Shown here in pieces: positions 1 to 6,654 of a stretch of DNA of 64,000 bases. Origin of the DNA: Rhizobium rhododendri (GTDB lineage: Bacteria > Pseudomonadota > Alphaproteobacteria > Rhizobiales > Rhizobiaceae); contig NZ_CP117267.1 in assembly GCF_007000325.2 (NCBI RefSeq), positions 1,674,001-1,738,000 of the forward strand. The letters are read 5' to 3'. Numbering within the stretch: position 1 is the stretch's first letter; each line of letters opens with the position of its first letter. The position numbers were made by a program, and so were the translations under genes. Below the pieces are notes generated by a model that was not told the origin of the DNA, did not search any database, and worked only from the letters and a program-made list of their open reading frames with translations.

Positions 1-258
1 CATATAGCCGCGCACCGCCTCGGGCACGAAGCCGCCGTCGGCAGAGGGCGACACAAGGAAAAAGTTCTTCCCATGGTCGATTCCGGCAGGCTCCATCTTC
101 GTCGGCATCGAAAGCGCATAGCAGACCGTCCCAGACTTCGCCGCATAGGAATAGACGCCCCAGTCATCGAACTGCTGGATCCGGCTAGGCTCGGCAAACG
201 CCGCGGCAGAAGAGGCGACAAGGGCGGCGACGGCGAAAATGGGGAGTTTTGCGGGCAT
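1..258 (-). CDS. IalB-like invasion-associated family protein, 3' part outside window
   Basis: Eighty-six residues are visible; the gene runs off the left edge. It begins with a signal peptide (hydrophobic stretch FAVAALVASSAAAFA, cleavage probably after AFA). The mature start has DDWGVYSYA and then a short Cys-containing stretch, VCYALSMP. This DWxVY...CYAxSxP pattern is the hallmark of the invasion-associated locus B family (PF06776), periplasmic proteins widespread in rhizobia and Bartonella. Their role outside Bartonella is poorly defined, and no virulence role is implied here. The family assignment rests on the N-terminal half only. Confidence 0.72.
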   Translation of the reverse strand, partial: MPAKLPIFAVAALVASSAAAFAEPSRIQQFDDWGVYSYAAKSGTVCYALSMPTKMEPAGIDHGKNFFLVSPSADGGFVPEAVRGYM

Positions 259-444
259 GATATTCCAGACGGGTTTTGGACAAACTCAGGCCGGATTTCG
301 GAACATTTCCGGCCGCGCGAAGGCCCAATTGGAGCCCGTCGAGGGTTACCGGGAGGTTAATGGGGTGGTTACGATATTGTGATGGGGGGGTGTGAGATCG
401 GATCTACCGCCTAAGGCAAGAACCGGCGCAGGCAACTTCCGGAG

Positions 445-924
445 CTATTTCCGACTGCGTCTGATAACATCACAAAATACTTCATCATCCGACTGTATAT
501 GAGGAGAAAGAACGTCTAGGCAGGATTTGAGCCTAGCTTGCAATGAATCATTTTTCCTTGGAGTTTCTGAATAGTTGGAAATCTGCCGAACTGATTTGAT
601 AGAAAGCAACTGCAGCAACACTCGAACGCCCTTTTTATCCGTCAGCCCTACGCTACGGGCGTCATAAGATCCTGGAAACCCAGCCAACTCGGGAAAAAGC
701 TCTCCCTGTAAGGTACGGTTTGTCTTAGTTTGCCTCGCCTCGACATCGCTTAGCATGCGCCTCAAGGCCATTGTTTCAAGCTTCCGCGACTCTGCAATGA
801 TTAGATTGGAATGCCTAACTCTCAATTCACGGATAACTTCTTCGTATGTATACTGACCTTTAAGGCCAAGTTCGTGCGAAATATTTCTAAGAGCGCCGCG
901 CAAGTTCATTTCGTCAAACTCCAT
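445..924 (-). CDS. hypothetical protein, lower G+C than neighbours
   Basis: A 159-residue soluble protein that I do not recognise. I chose the ATG (residues MEFDEM); an in-frame GTG lies two codons upstream, and neither has a clear ribosome binding site. The sequence is charged and mostly helical in character, with many Lys/Arg/Ser residues. It has no signal peptide, membrane segment or obvious catalytic motif. The gene and its upstream flank (to about 1200) are visibly more A+T-rich than the surrounding DNA, and codon use differs from neighbours (AGA, ATA, TTA occur). That suggests a recently acquired orphan gene. No integrase or repeat borders it. Confidence 0.5.
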   Translation of the reverse strand: MEFDEMNLRGALRNISHELGLKGQYTYEEVIRELRVRHSNLIIAESRKLETMALRRMLSDVEARQTKTNRTLQGELFPELAGFPGSYDARSVGLTDKKGVRVLLQLLSIKSVRQISNYSETPRKNDSLQARLKSCLDVLSPHIQSDDEVFCDVIRRSRK

Positions 925-1210
925 TGGCACGCAAGACGAATCATAAGATCAAAAGGTGAACTTAAAAACCAAGACAGTCAACCATACTACAAAATAGAGT
1001 CTGAGCATCACGGCCATATTGGAGTATAAGAAACTGATACAACGGCGCATATATAGAATTGCCACCAAACAGATCAAATCTTGCATGTAGCGTTAAGCTT
1101 CGAAATGCGATCGCGGCCGCGTATCGTCACACTCAAAAACTACTCGATTTCTGGAAAAGAAGACAACGGTTAAAGATTTTCCCGTCTATTTTGGCGCCTA
1201 TACGAGGTCA

Positions 1211-1792
1211 CTACTCCGCCGCCCGTAACTCCACCACGTCCATCTCGTAGCCATACTCCTCGAGCATCGTATACGCGTGCTCGATCGTCGCCACCTGCGC
1301 TTCCGCCTTGCGGATTGCCTCGGCGATGGCTGATGTCCGGGCCCTTAGCATGGAGCCGAGGACGTCGGCTTCGGGGCGGCGGCCGAGGCGGTCCATGTGT
1401 TTGCGGACGCGGGCCCGGTGGCGTTCCAGCTCTAGGATGTGGAAGCGGTTCTTGACCGCCTCGTCCGAGAGCTTGCGGCGCATCGCGGCAACCGGATCGA
1501 ATGAGCCGGGCTCGCGCTCATCGAGAATGAAATCGTTGACCAGCGCCTCGATCATCGCCGCCCCCTGCAGGTCGCGCGGATCGGCCAGCTGCGGATCGTA
1601 GCCGGTGTCGTCGTAGACCTTGCGGCGGATCGGGTCCTGCAGCAATTCGTACACCGCCTGCAGCCTGCCAAAGTGCTCCGCATCGCCGCCGCTGTCGGGA
1701 TGGGCGGTCTTGGCAGCTTTCCGATAGGCGCTCTTGATCGCATCGAGGCCCGCATCGCGCGCGAGACCGAGCATCGCATAGGGATCCATCAT
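1211..1792 (-). CDS. J-domain (DnaJ-like) protein
   Basis: A 193-residue protein with an N-terminal J domain at residues 3-65. The HPD tripeptide, which stimulates DnaK ATPase, is at residues 31-33, followed by a Gly-rich turn. After the J domain there is no G/F region, zinc-finger or DnaJ C-terminal domain. The remaining ~130 residues are charged and probably helical. It is therefore a type-III J protein, likely a dedicated DnaK partner with a specific client. The start is the ATG that follows AGAGGTAGCAAG; an adjacent second ATG is equally possible. The J-domain identity is secure; the client is unknown. Confidence 0.85.
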   Translation of the reverse strand: MMDPYAMLGLARDAGLDAIKSAYRKAAKTAHPDSGGDAEHFGRLQAVYELLQDPIRRKVYDDTGYDPQLADPRDLQGAAMIEALVNDFILDEREPGSFDPVAAMRRKLSDEAVKNRFHILELERHRARVRKHMDRLGRRPEADVLGSMLRARTSAIAEAIRKAEAQVATIEHAYTMLEEYGYEMDVVELRAAE

Positions 1793-2467
1793 CTTGCTAC
1801 CTCTCCGCCTGCCCGCACGCACCCACTCCGACTAGCCTCTTGCACGCCCGGCTTCAACCCCCGCAGCGCGTTGATATCATCGGCCTTGCTCGGGACCAAA
1901 TTGTGGAGACCGTCACGATATCCCCGACTTTAAGGCAACCACAACCTTATGGCGACTGGCCGTCGGCCGCATGCCGAAAACCTGTGCCAACGGGCGCGAA
2001 AATCACGCCGCCGGGCCATCGGGGCAGAGGCTTTATAGGCGGAATATAACGGACCATGCCGGTGGTCTGCGAGGTCAGAATTGTGCGCCTGAAACTGCCC
2101 GAAACCACGTCCGGGAAGAGCCGGAATCCCGATCCGGGACAGCGAAAAATGCATCAACGCAACCTCCCGAAATGGTACAACCGGCTTGCGTGGGGCTTCA
2201 AAAACCCTTCAAACCCTTGGTTTAAAGGCGCTATGCCGCGCAGGTTGAAACGTGTCAAAATTTTGTCGCTTGCTTTTTTAAAAAAATGCTGCCACGAATT
2301 GGTTCTCGGGCATTTACTTGCCGGTGACTGGACAGATGTGGCAAAGCCTGCGTAGACGTTCTTTCCCCGTACGTGACTACTCGACCCGTCTTCCGCGCCG
2401 CGCGAAGGCACAACCGTCCGGCTTCGACCACCGGGCAAAATGGACTAGAGGGAAAAGGACTATTTCC
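1793..2467. other. intergenic stretch, probable long cspA leader
   Basis: No convincing gene in 675 bases. Short open frames on both strands lack ribosome binding sites and family resemblance. The right half (about 2250-2467) is A/T-richer, with T and A tracts (CTTGCTTTTTTAAAAAAATG), and leads directly into the cold-shock gene. Cold-shock genes of the cspA type commonly have long structured 5' leaders, so this part is probably promoter plus leader. I cannot place the -35/-10 boxes with confidence. Confidence 0.4.
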
Positions 2468-2680
2468 ATGGCGACCAAGGGCACCGTTAAATTTTTCAAC
2501 CAGGACAAGGGTTTTGGTTTCATCACGCCAGAAGGCGGCGCGAAGGATGTGTTCGTTCACATCTCCGCTCTCCAGGCTTCCGGCATCCAGTCGCTGCGCG
2601 AAGGCCAGCAGGTCACGTTCGACACCGAGCCGGATCGCATGGGCAAGGGCCCGAAGGCCGTCAACATCTCGGCTTTCTGA
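2468..2680 (+). CDS. cspA: CspA-family cold-shock protein
   Basis: A 70-residue single cold-shock domain, the usual length for the family. RNP1 is seen as KGFGFI (residues 14-19) and RNP2 as VFVHI (28-32); the protein starts [11 protein letters not shown]. It binds single-stranded RNA/DNA and acts as an RNA chaperone in the cytoplasm. It is a stand-alone gene with a long leader and a terminator hairpin about 30 bases after the stop. Rhizobia carry several cspA paralogues, so the number of this one cannot be assigned. Confidence 0.95.
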   Translation: MATKGTVKFFNQDKGFGFITPEGGAKDVFVHISALQASGIQSLREGQQVTFDTEPDRMGKGPKAVNISAF

Positions 2681-2711
2681 GACCCGTCCAGTCACGACGA
2701 AATTTTACAAG

Positions 2712-2742
2712 AACGGCGTGCTGCAGGGCGCGCCGTTTTTTT
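2712..2742 (+). terminator. Rho-independent terminator of the cold-shock gene
   Basis: Seven-base-pair stem AACGGCG/CGCCGTT with a 12-base loop, followed immediately by a run of seven T. It lies about 30 bases after the cspA stop codon on the same strand. Confidence 0.85.
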
Positions 2743-2803
2743 GTGCTTTGGGCCTGAGTTGGAGATTTGGCAATTGCCTGGGAGACCACCTCGTTGCTCG
2801 GTG

Positions 2804-2962
2804 CCCCCCTCTGTCAGCTGCGCTGACATCTCCCCCACAAGTGGGGAGATTATTCTTTTCCCTTGCGGACCCTGGCTTTCGGCTGATCTTCGTCTGGCGG
2901 GCTGACCGTTCCGCCCACTCTCCCCCCTTGTGGGGGAGATGTCCCGCAGGGACAGAGGGGGG
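2804..2962. repeat. RIME1-type palindromic repeat pair
   Basis: Two inverted palindromic units, 2804-2850 and 2920-2962, share the pattern CCCCTCTGTC...GACATCTCCCCC plus its complement, separated by about 70 bases. Each unit is itself an inverted repeat (TCTCCCCC/GGGGGAGA and CTGTC/GACAG). Related copies occur in this window at 28607-28786, 30441-30483 and 31122-31297. The layout of two palindromes with a spacer fits the Rhizobium-specific intergenic mosaic element RIME1. It sits between the convergent cspA and dusA genes. Confidence 0.8.
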
Positions 2963-2998
2963 AGATCTGGCACCGCAACTTACTTGCCGGCGACGCCG

Positions 2999-4012
2999 TC
3001 AGGCCGAAAGCGCCGTCGGCTCGGCGGGCGAGAAATCCACGGCGGCAAAGGCGGCGGTGATGACCTCCGGCCCTGCGCCCGGCTTGGCCGCATCGCTCGA
3101 CAGGATCTGCCGGAACCGTCTCGCCCCGGTCATGCCCGAAAACAACCCGATCATATGGCGCGTCACCTGCTGCAATCGTCCGCCACCGGCGATGTGGGCG
3201 CCGGCATATGTCATCATCGTATCGCGCACCGCCATCCAGTCTGGCGCACAAAAAGGCTTGCCATAGATGCGGTGGTCGACATCGGCGAGAACCGCCGTAT
3301 CGCCATAAGGCGCCCTGCCCAGCATGACGCCATCCACATGGCGCAGGTGCATCTCTGCCTCGTCGAGCGTCTTGATGCCACCGTTGATGCCGATGAACAC
3401 ATCCGGAAAGCGCTGCTTCATGCGGTAGACGAAGTCATAGTCGAGCGGCGGGATATCGCGGTTTTCCTTCGGCGACAGGCCCTTCAGCCAGGCTTTTCGC
3501 GCATGGATCCAGATGGCGTCGGCACCGGCGTCGAGCACCCGCACCATCAGGTCCGGCAGCGCCACCTCGGGGTCCTGCTCGTCGACGCCGATCCGGCATT
3601 TCACCGTCACCGGCAAGTCTGTCACCGCCTTCATCGCCGCCACGGCAGAGGCAACAACATCCGGCGTCAGCATCAGGCAAGCGCCGAACGTGCCGGACTG
3701 CACCCGGTCCGAAGGGCAGCCGACATTCAGGTTGATCTCGTCATAGCGGTAATCGGCGGCAATCCGCACCGCCTCGGCAAGCTTGCCCGCATCCGAGCCG
3801 CCAACCTGCAGCGCCACCGGATGCTCCTCGGCATGATGCCCGAGCAGCCTGTCACGCGGCCCATGGATGATAGCATCCGCCACCACCATCTCCGTATAAA
3901 GCAACGCTTCCCGGCTGATCTGCCGATGCAAAAACCGACAATGCCGATCCGTCCAGTCGATCATAGGTGCGACGGCGAAGACTTTTTCGCCTTTAAGATA
4001 TTGATTTGTCAA
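2999..4012 (-). CDS. dusA: tRNA-dihydrouridine synthase A, 5' end rebuilt by an inserted element
   Basis: A 337-residue FMN-dependent enzyme that reduces uridine to dihydrouridine at positions 20/20a of tRNA. The TIM-barrel signature APMID is at residues 15-19. The catalytic cysteine, in NLNVGCPS, is at about residue 99, followed by conserved KxRIGVD and HARKAWLKGLSP. The first ten residues or so come from inserted DNA: the natural dusA beginning lies separately at 5017-5151. I chose the TTG at 4012 (TTG ACA AAT CAA...) because it is the closest start before the conserved core and stands where other dusA-integrating elements supply a replacement start. The frame stays open upstream to 4231, but that stretch is Cys/Trp-rich element DNA. 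Identity is secure; the start is moderately sure. Confidence 0.9.
   Translation of the reverse strand: MTNQYLKGEKVFAVAPMIDWTDRHCRFLHRQISREALLYTEMVVADAIIHGPRDRLLGHHAEEHPVALQVGGSDAGKLAEAVRIAADYRYDEINLNVGCPSDRVQSGTFGACLMLTPDVVASAVAAMKAVTDLPVTVKCRIGVDEQDPEVALPDLMVRVLDAGADAIWIHARKAWLKGLSPKENRDIPPLDYDFVYRMKQRFPDVFIGINGGIKTLDEAEMHLRHVDGVMLGRAPYGDTAVLADVDHRIYGKPFCAPDWMAVRDTMMTYAGAHIAGGGRLQQVTRHMIGLFSGMTGARRFRQILSSDAAKPGAGPEVITAAFAAVDFSPAEPTALSA
3954..3991. other. att site, dusA-proximal end of element
   Basis: 34 of 38 positions match 5033-5070 in the same orientation. The repeat starts with the exact ten bases CAGTCGATCA and carries the GCGACGGCGAAGA block. On the minus strand it encodes the intact VFAVAPMID part of dusA. 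Identity with the stranded 5' fragment stops just past CAGTCGATC, which places the crossover in the ATGATCGACTG segment. Confidence 0.8.
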
Positions 4013-4021
4013 TGTTTTTCC

Positions 4022-4177
4022 AACTGCACCACGCAGGACCACGCTGCGCCACGGCCATTTTGGGCCACTCTCTACCACGCGCAACCATTTGAATCCATTG
4101 GCAGTGACGCTGGGTAACTTTTGAACTGCACCAAGAACTGCACCACAGCTGCACCAATATTTTCGCCAACTGCACCA
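4022..4177. repeat. TGCACCA direct repeats, left arm of element
   Basis: AACTGCACCA occurs at 4022-4031, 4124-4133, 4136-4145 and 4168-4177, with a variant (GCTGCACCA) at 4148-4156. Copies lie 30-190 bases inside the left att site, all in one orientation. The spacing and position fit arm-type recombinase or directionality-factor binding sites of an integrative element. Confidence 0.7.
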
Positions 4178-4280
4178 TTCGTCCAGTCTATTCAACGGAT
4201 TGTTGAATAGTGGATTCCCGGTCTTGTACACTCACCGCTGACACCAACAGACGCGGCCACGAGCCGCCTAGGAAAGGAAT

Positions 4281-4826
4281 GTGAACGATATAATTACCCT
4301 CTGCGGGTCGGCGCGGTTCGAAAGGCTGTTCAAGGCTTGGAACGAAGCGCTGACACTCGCGGGGCACACGGTGTTCTCTGTCGCGGTCTACCCAAGCGAC
4401 AAATCCGGGGTTAAGCAGTGGTACTCTGATGATCAGAAAGCTGACCTCGATGCAGCCCACCTCCGTAAGATCGCGGCGAGTGACTCGATTTTCGTTCTTA
4501 ATATGTACGGGTACATCGGCTCATCGACGCTAGGCGAAATAGAGCACGCAAAACGTCTCGGTAAGAAAATCTACTTCTTGGAATCGTGGAAGGCGGGCAA
4601 CGGGGTGTGTGACATGCACCATGAGTGGCTGCGCGACGACATGGAGTTGGACGGATTGCCAAGGTGCTCAGCCTCGCCCATCGACACTATGACATCACCC
4701 CACGACCCGGCGATCTTCTCTCCTTGGAGCAGTGACCTGCTCGGCCCGGGTGGGGCAAAGCGCTCGTCCCTGGTTAACCTCACCAAAGCGGCGGAACGCC
4801 CAACTGCACCAAGCTCAGAAGCCTGA
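4281..4826 (+). CDS. nucleoside 2-deoxyribosyltransferase-like protein, cargo of dusA element
   Basis: A 181-residue protein starting with GTG after the strong site AGGAAAGGA. The N-terminal ~120 residues resemble the nucleoside-deoxyribosyltransferase/DUF4406 fold common in phages: LCGSARF at residues 7-13, then HLRKI, IFVLNMYGYIG, and STLGEIEHAKRLGKKIYFLE. Such proteins bind nucleotides and are thought to act in nucleotide salvage or phage DNA metabolism; the actual reaction is not known here. The last ~60 residues (Pro/Ser-rich, ending SSEA) look like read-through into element end sequence and contain an arm repeat. It is the only gene in the element. Confidence 0.72.
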   Translation: MNDIITLCGSARFERLFKAWNEALTLAGHTVFSVAVYPSDKSGVKQWYSDDQKADLDAAHLRKIAASDSIFVLNMYGYIGSSTLGEIEHAKRLGKKIYFLESWKAGNGVCDMHHEWLRDDMELDGLPRCSASPIDTMTSPHDPAIFSPWSSDLLGPGGAKRSSLVNLTKAAERPTAPSSEA

Positions 4827-4976
4827 GTAGCGCCCCATTGCGACACTCCCCCCAGCGGGCAGGTTTTCAGCCACTGCCCGCTAACCCGCAGACATTCCCC
4901 GCCACGCCCAGCCCCGCGTCACCCTTGGTTGAATCTGCACCAGTCGTTTAGCACAAATTGCACCAAAACTGCACCA
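4802..4976. repeat. TGCACCA direct repeats, right arm of element
   Basis: Copies at 4802-4811 and 4967-4976 (AACTGCACCA), with variants at 4932-4941 (ATCTGCACCA) and 4956-4965 (AATTGCACCA). They have the same orientation as the left-arm group and end about 55 bases before the distal att site. The first copy lies inside the 3' end of the cargo gene, where it encodes the tail residues PTAPS. Confidence 0.7.
4854..4882 (+). terminator. hairpin after the element cargo gene
   Basis: Perfect 9-bp stem AGCGGGCAG/CTGCCCGCT with an 11-base loop, 28 bases after the stop of the cargo gene. There is no U tract on either strand, so it may be a weak terminator, an mRNA-end stabiliser or a recombinase-associated structure. 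Confidence 0.45.
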
Positions 4977-5016
4977 TCGACCTTTTGAAAATAAAGAGAC
5001 GAATGATTTCAATAGC

Positions 5017-5151
5017 TTAAAAGCGCGCTGTACAGTCGATCATGGGGGCGACGGCGAAGATTTTTCCGCCGGATGCATAGGGCGACGCTGTCGGCACGGG
5101 CGCCGTGTAGGTGGATGGGGAATTCATTGGCATTTGGTTTGGGATCTTCAT
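5017..5151 (-). pseudogene. dusA: stranded original 5' end of dusA
   Basis: From ATG at 5151 the frame reads MKIPNQMPMN, a Pro/Ser/Thr-rich linker, then GGKIFAVAPMID, which is the start of a rhizobial DusA. It then diverges into CTARF and a stop. The join to the dusA core was broken by the insertion at 3954-5032, so this fragment can only make a 44-residue dead peptide. The native dusA promoter probably lies between here and the terminator at 5207-5247. Confidence 0.8.
5033..5070. other. att site, distal end of element
   Basis: Second copy of the 38-bp repeat, offset 1079 bases from the first. It lies inside the old dusA 5' end (minus-strand peptide GGKIFAVAPMID, then divergence to CTARF and a stop). 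The four mismatches with the other copy fit an attB half against an element-carried replacement. Confidence 0.8.
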
Positions 5152-5206
5152 GTCGGGAGCGCATGGCCCTTGGGCGCGCGTGCATCGCTGTATATAGCGG
5201 ACCCGA

Positions 5207-5247
5207 CAAAAAAGCGAGGCCCGGCCGGGCATGAAACCGACCGGGCC
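5207..5247 (-). terminator. Rho-independent terminator of the 66-residue gene
   Basis: On the minus strand, an 11-bp stem (GGCCCGG plus TCGG with one G-U pair), a short loop, the complementary CCGGCCGGGCC, then TCGCTTTTTT. It lies about 25 bases past the stop of the gene at 5272-5472 and just before the stranded dusA start. Confidence 0.85.
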
Positions 5248-5271
5248 CTGTGATGTTTGGAGATCGGTGCT

Positions 5272-5472
5272 TTAGATAAAGGCAACCGGCATCTGTATCG
5301 GCGCGCGCTTGGCGCCGTAGTCGCGTTCGTGCGACGAGAGATTAACTTGCTTTTCCTGGGCGAGGACCAGAGCTTCGAGTGCCGGATGCAGCGCTTCTTC
5401 GCGGGAAAAATCGATGGCATCGACTTCGATGGAAGCGGCGCGCTTGCGGGCGTTGAAGAAATTGAAGATCAT
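5272..5472 (-). CDS. small hypothetical protein
   Basis: A 66-residue protein, MIFNFFNARKRAAS..., with no signal peptide or membrane segment. I do not recognise a family. It is supported as a real gene by a full AGGAGG ribosome binding site nine bases before the ATG and a strong terminator after the stop. The sequence is amphipathic with several acidic residues (EVDAIDFSREEAL) and could form one or two helices. Function unknown. Confidence 0.65.
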   Translation of the reverse strand: MIFNFFNARKRAASIEVDAIDFSREEALHPALEALVLAQEKQVNLSSHERDYGAKRAPIQMPVAFI

Positions 5473-5695
5473 GGTCGGGGCCCTCCTGATAGCTACCGGA
5501 TAAACGACGCATGCGCCGTCTTCGTTCCCTTCCTAGCATGTGAGTCGTTAAAAATTAACCATGCTGCACTGCACTAGGAAGAGCCATCAGCATAACCCGC
5601 AACGAAGACAGCGACGCGACAGCAGCAAGGCGGAAATCGGGCGTTCCCGAGGCCATCCGAAAAGGCGAATTCGTCGTCTGACACGAACTAAATCT

Positions 5696-5917
5696 TTAGT
5701 CGTCGAACTCGAACTTGTGCTTGGAAAGCTGCCACTCGCCGTTGGCATCCTTCTCAACGCGCTTGTTGCCGCGATAGAAAATCGGCTTGTTGACGCGCTT
5801 GTCGATGGCATAGCGGCTCGGCGTCCATTTCGCCTTGGGGTCGGTCCCGGTCACCGAGGCCAGCGCCTCCTTGAACTTGCCTGCCTTGTACAGCGTCATG
5901 AATTCGTCGTCGGCCAT
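5696..5917 (-). CDS. small hypothetical protein
   Basis: A 73-residue soluble, strongly charged protein. The start ATG is preceded by AGGAG with good spacing. The middle reads WTPSRYAIDKRVNKPIFYRGNKRV and the end KHKFEFDD (Lys/Arg-rich, then acidic). It follows the DUF2938 gene on the same strand, 46 bases downstream, so the two may be co-transcribed. No family recognised. Confidence 0.65.
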   Translation of the reverse strand: MADDEFMTLYKAGKFKEALASVTGTDPKAKWTPSRYAIDKRVNKPIFYRGNKRVEKDANGEWQLSKHKFEFDD

Positions 5918-5963
5918 GTCAAAGTCTCCTTAAGCGTCGGCGGCGCGCGCGCCGCCCGTAAAT

Positions 5964-6443
5964 TCAACGGATCAGCAGCGCCGTCCCATACAGCCCGAAG
6001 CCGAATACCGTGTGAGCCACCAGGTTGAGCAGGCGAGCCTTGTTCGGATTGGGCGTCTTCGATGCTGCCCAGCCGATGCCAAGCCCCGGCTGCAGCAGGA
6101 ACCAGCCAGCCGCCACGGTGACGATCGCCCAGATCCAGGCAACCAGGAATGTCGGCGCCTGCAGCCAGCCCGGGCCGGTGATCGCCACCAGCAGGAAGGC
6201 GTAGGCGATGCCGACAGCATAGTGGCCGATCCAGCCGAGCGCCAGTTCGTGGGCATAGGGCGCGCTCGCATTGATATCGTCGTGAAACACCGTGCCATGG
6301 CTGAGGTGATAGAACCAGCGGCCGACCGGCGCCCAGTTCGGCATGCCGCCGCCGGAAAGCCGGGCGTAAAGGATCGCCCAGAGATCCATGAGGATCGTTG
6401 CGCCAATGCCGATGACAAGGCAGCGCCAGAAAATGTCGACCAT
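5964..6443 (-). CDS. DUF2938-family integral membrane protein
   Basis: A 159-residue protein with about four or five hydrophobic segments (VIGIGATILMDLWAIL, HYAVGIAYAFLLVAITGPG, FLVAWIWAIVTVAAGWFLLQPG and a C-terminal VFGFGLYGTALLI). The opening GIGATxxMDLWAI and the polar motifs PxGRWFYHLxHG and PNPxxARLxNLxAHxVFGxGLY are typical of DUF2938, an inner-membrane family of unknown function. I start at the ATG giving MVDIFWRCLV because the membrane domain begins at once; upstream in-frame starts lack support. The small gene at 5696-5917 follows. Confidence 0.75.
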   Translation of the reverse strand: MVDIFWRCLVIGIGATILMDLWAILYARLSGGGMPNWAPVGRWFYHLSHGTVFHDDINASAPYAHELALGWIGHYAVGIAYAFLLVAITGPGWLQAPTFLVAWIWAIVTVAAGWFLLQPGLGIGWAASKTPNPNKARLLNLVAHTVFGFGLYGTALLIR

Positions 6444-6654
6444 GTGAAATCCGATAATTTGGGACGCCGGAAGCAGGCGCGCACCAAACCATAGGCGCAC
6501 CGGCGAAAGCAATGCCCATCCGTCGAAGCCGGCCAAAAGAATCGCCTCGCCCCAAGCTTTCAGGCCTCCGATCCGGCTGCCCTTGCTGTCGCCGTCGCAT
6601 TATTGCGCTACAAAGCCTCAGAAGACGCGCACGCCCCTTGCGAAGGAGAGAGAT

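Larger units (their letters stand above)
3954..5032. mobile_element. mini integrative element inserted in dusA (about 1.08 kb)
   Basis: DNA between two 38-bp imperfect direct repeats (3954-3991 and 5033-5070) that encode the dusA residues around APMID. The 5' end of dusA is left stranded at 5017-5151 and replaced by element sequence. The element holds one plus-strand gene (4281-4826), a hairpin (4854-4882) and TGCACCA-type repeats near both ends. No integrase, excisionase or transposase is encoded on either strand. Integration of tyrosine-recombinase elements into the start of dusA is an established pattern. This copy looks like a deletion derivative, or a satellite mobilised in trans. Confidence 0.82.

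Noticed and set aside
2056..2355. 99-codon plus-strand frame upstream of the cold-shock gene
   Set aside because: No ribosome binding site or recognisable family; it overlaps the probable promoter and leader of cspA.
4013..4231. N-terminal extension of dusA to an upstream start
   Set aside because: The extra 73 residues are Cys/Trp-rich translation of element-end DNA, including the TGCACCA repeats, and have no DusA similarity.
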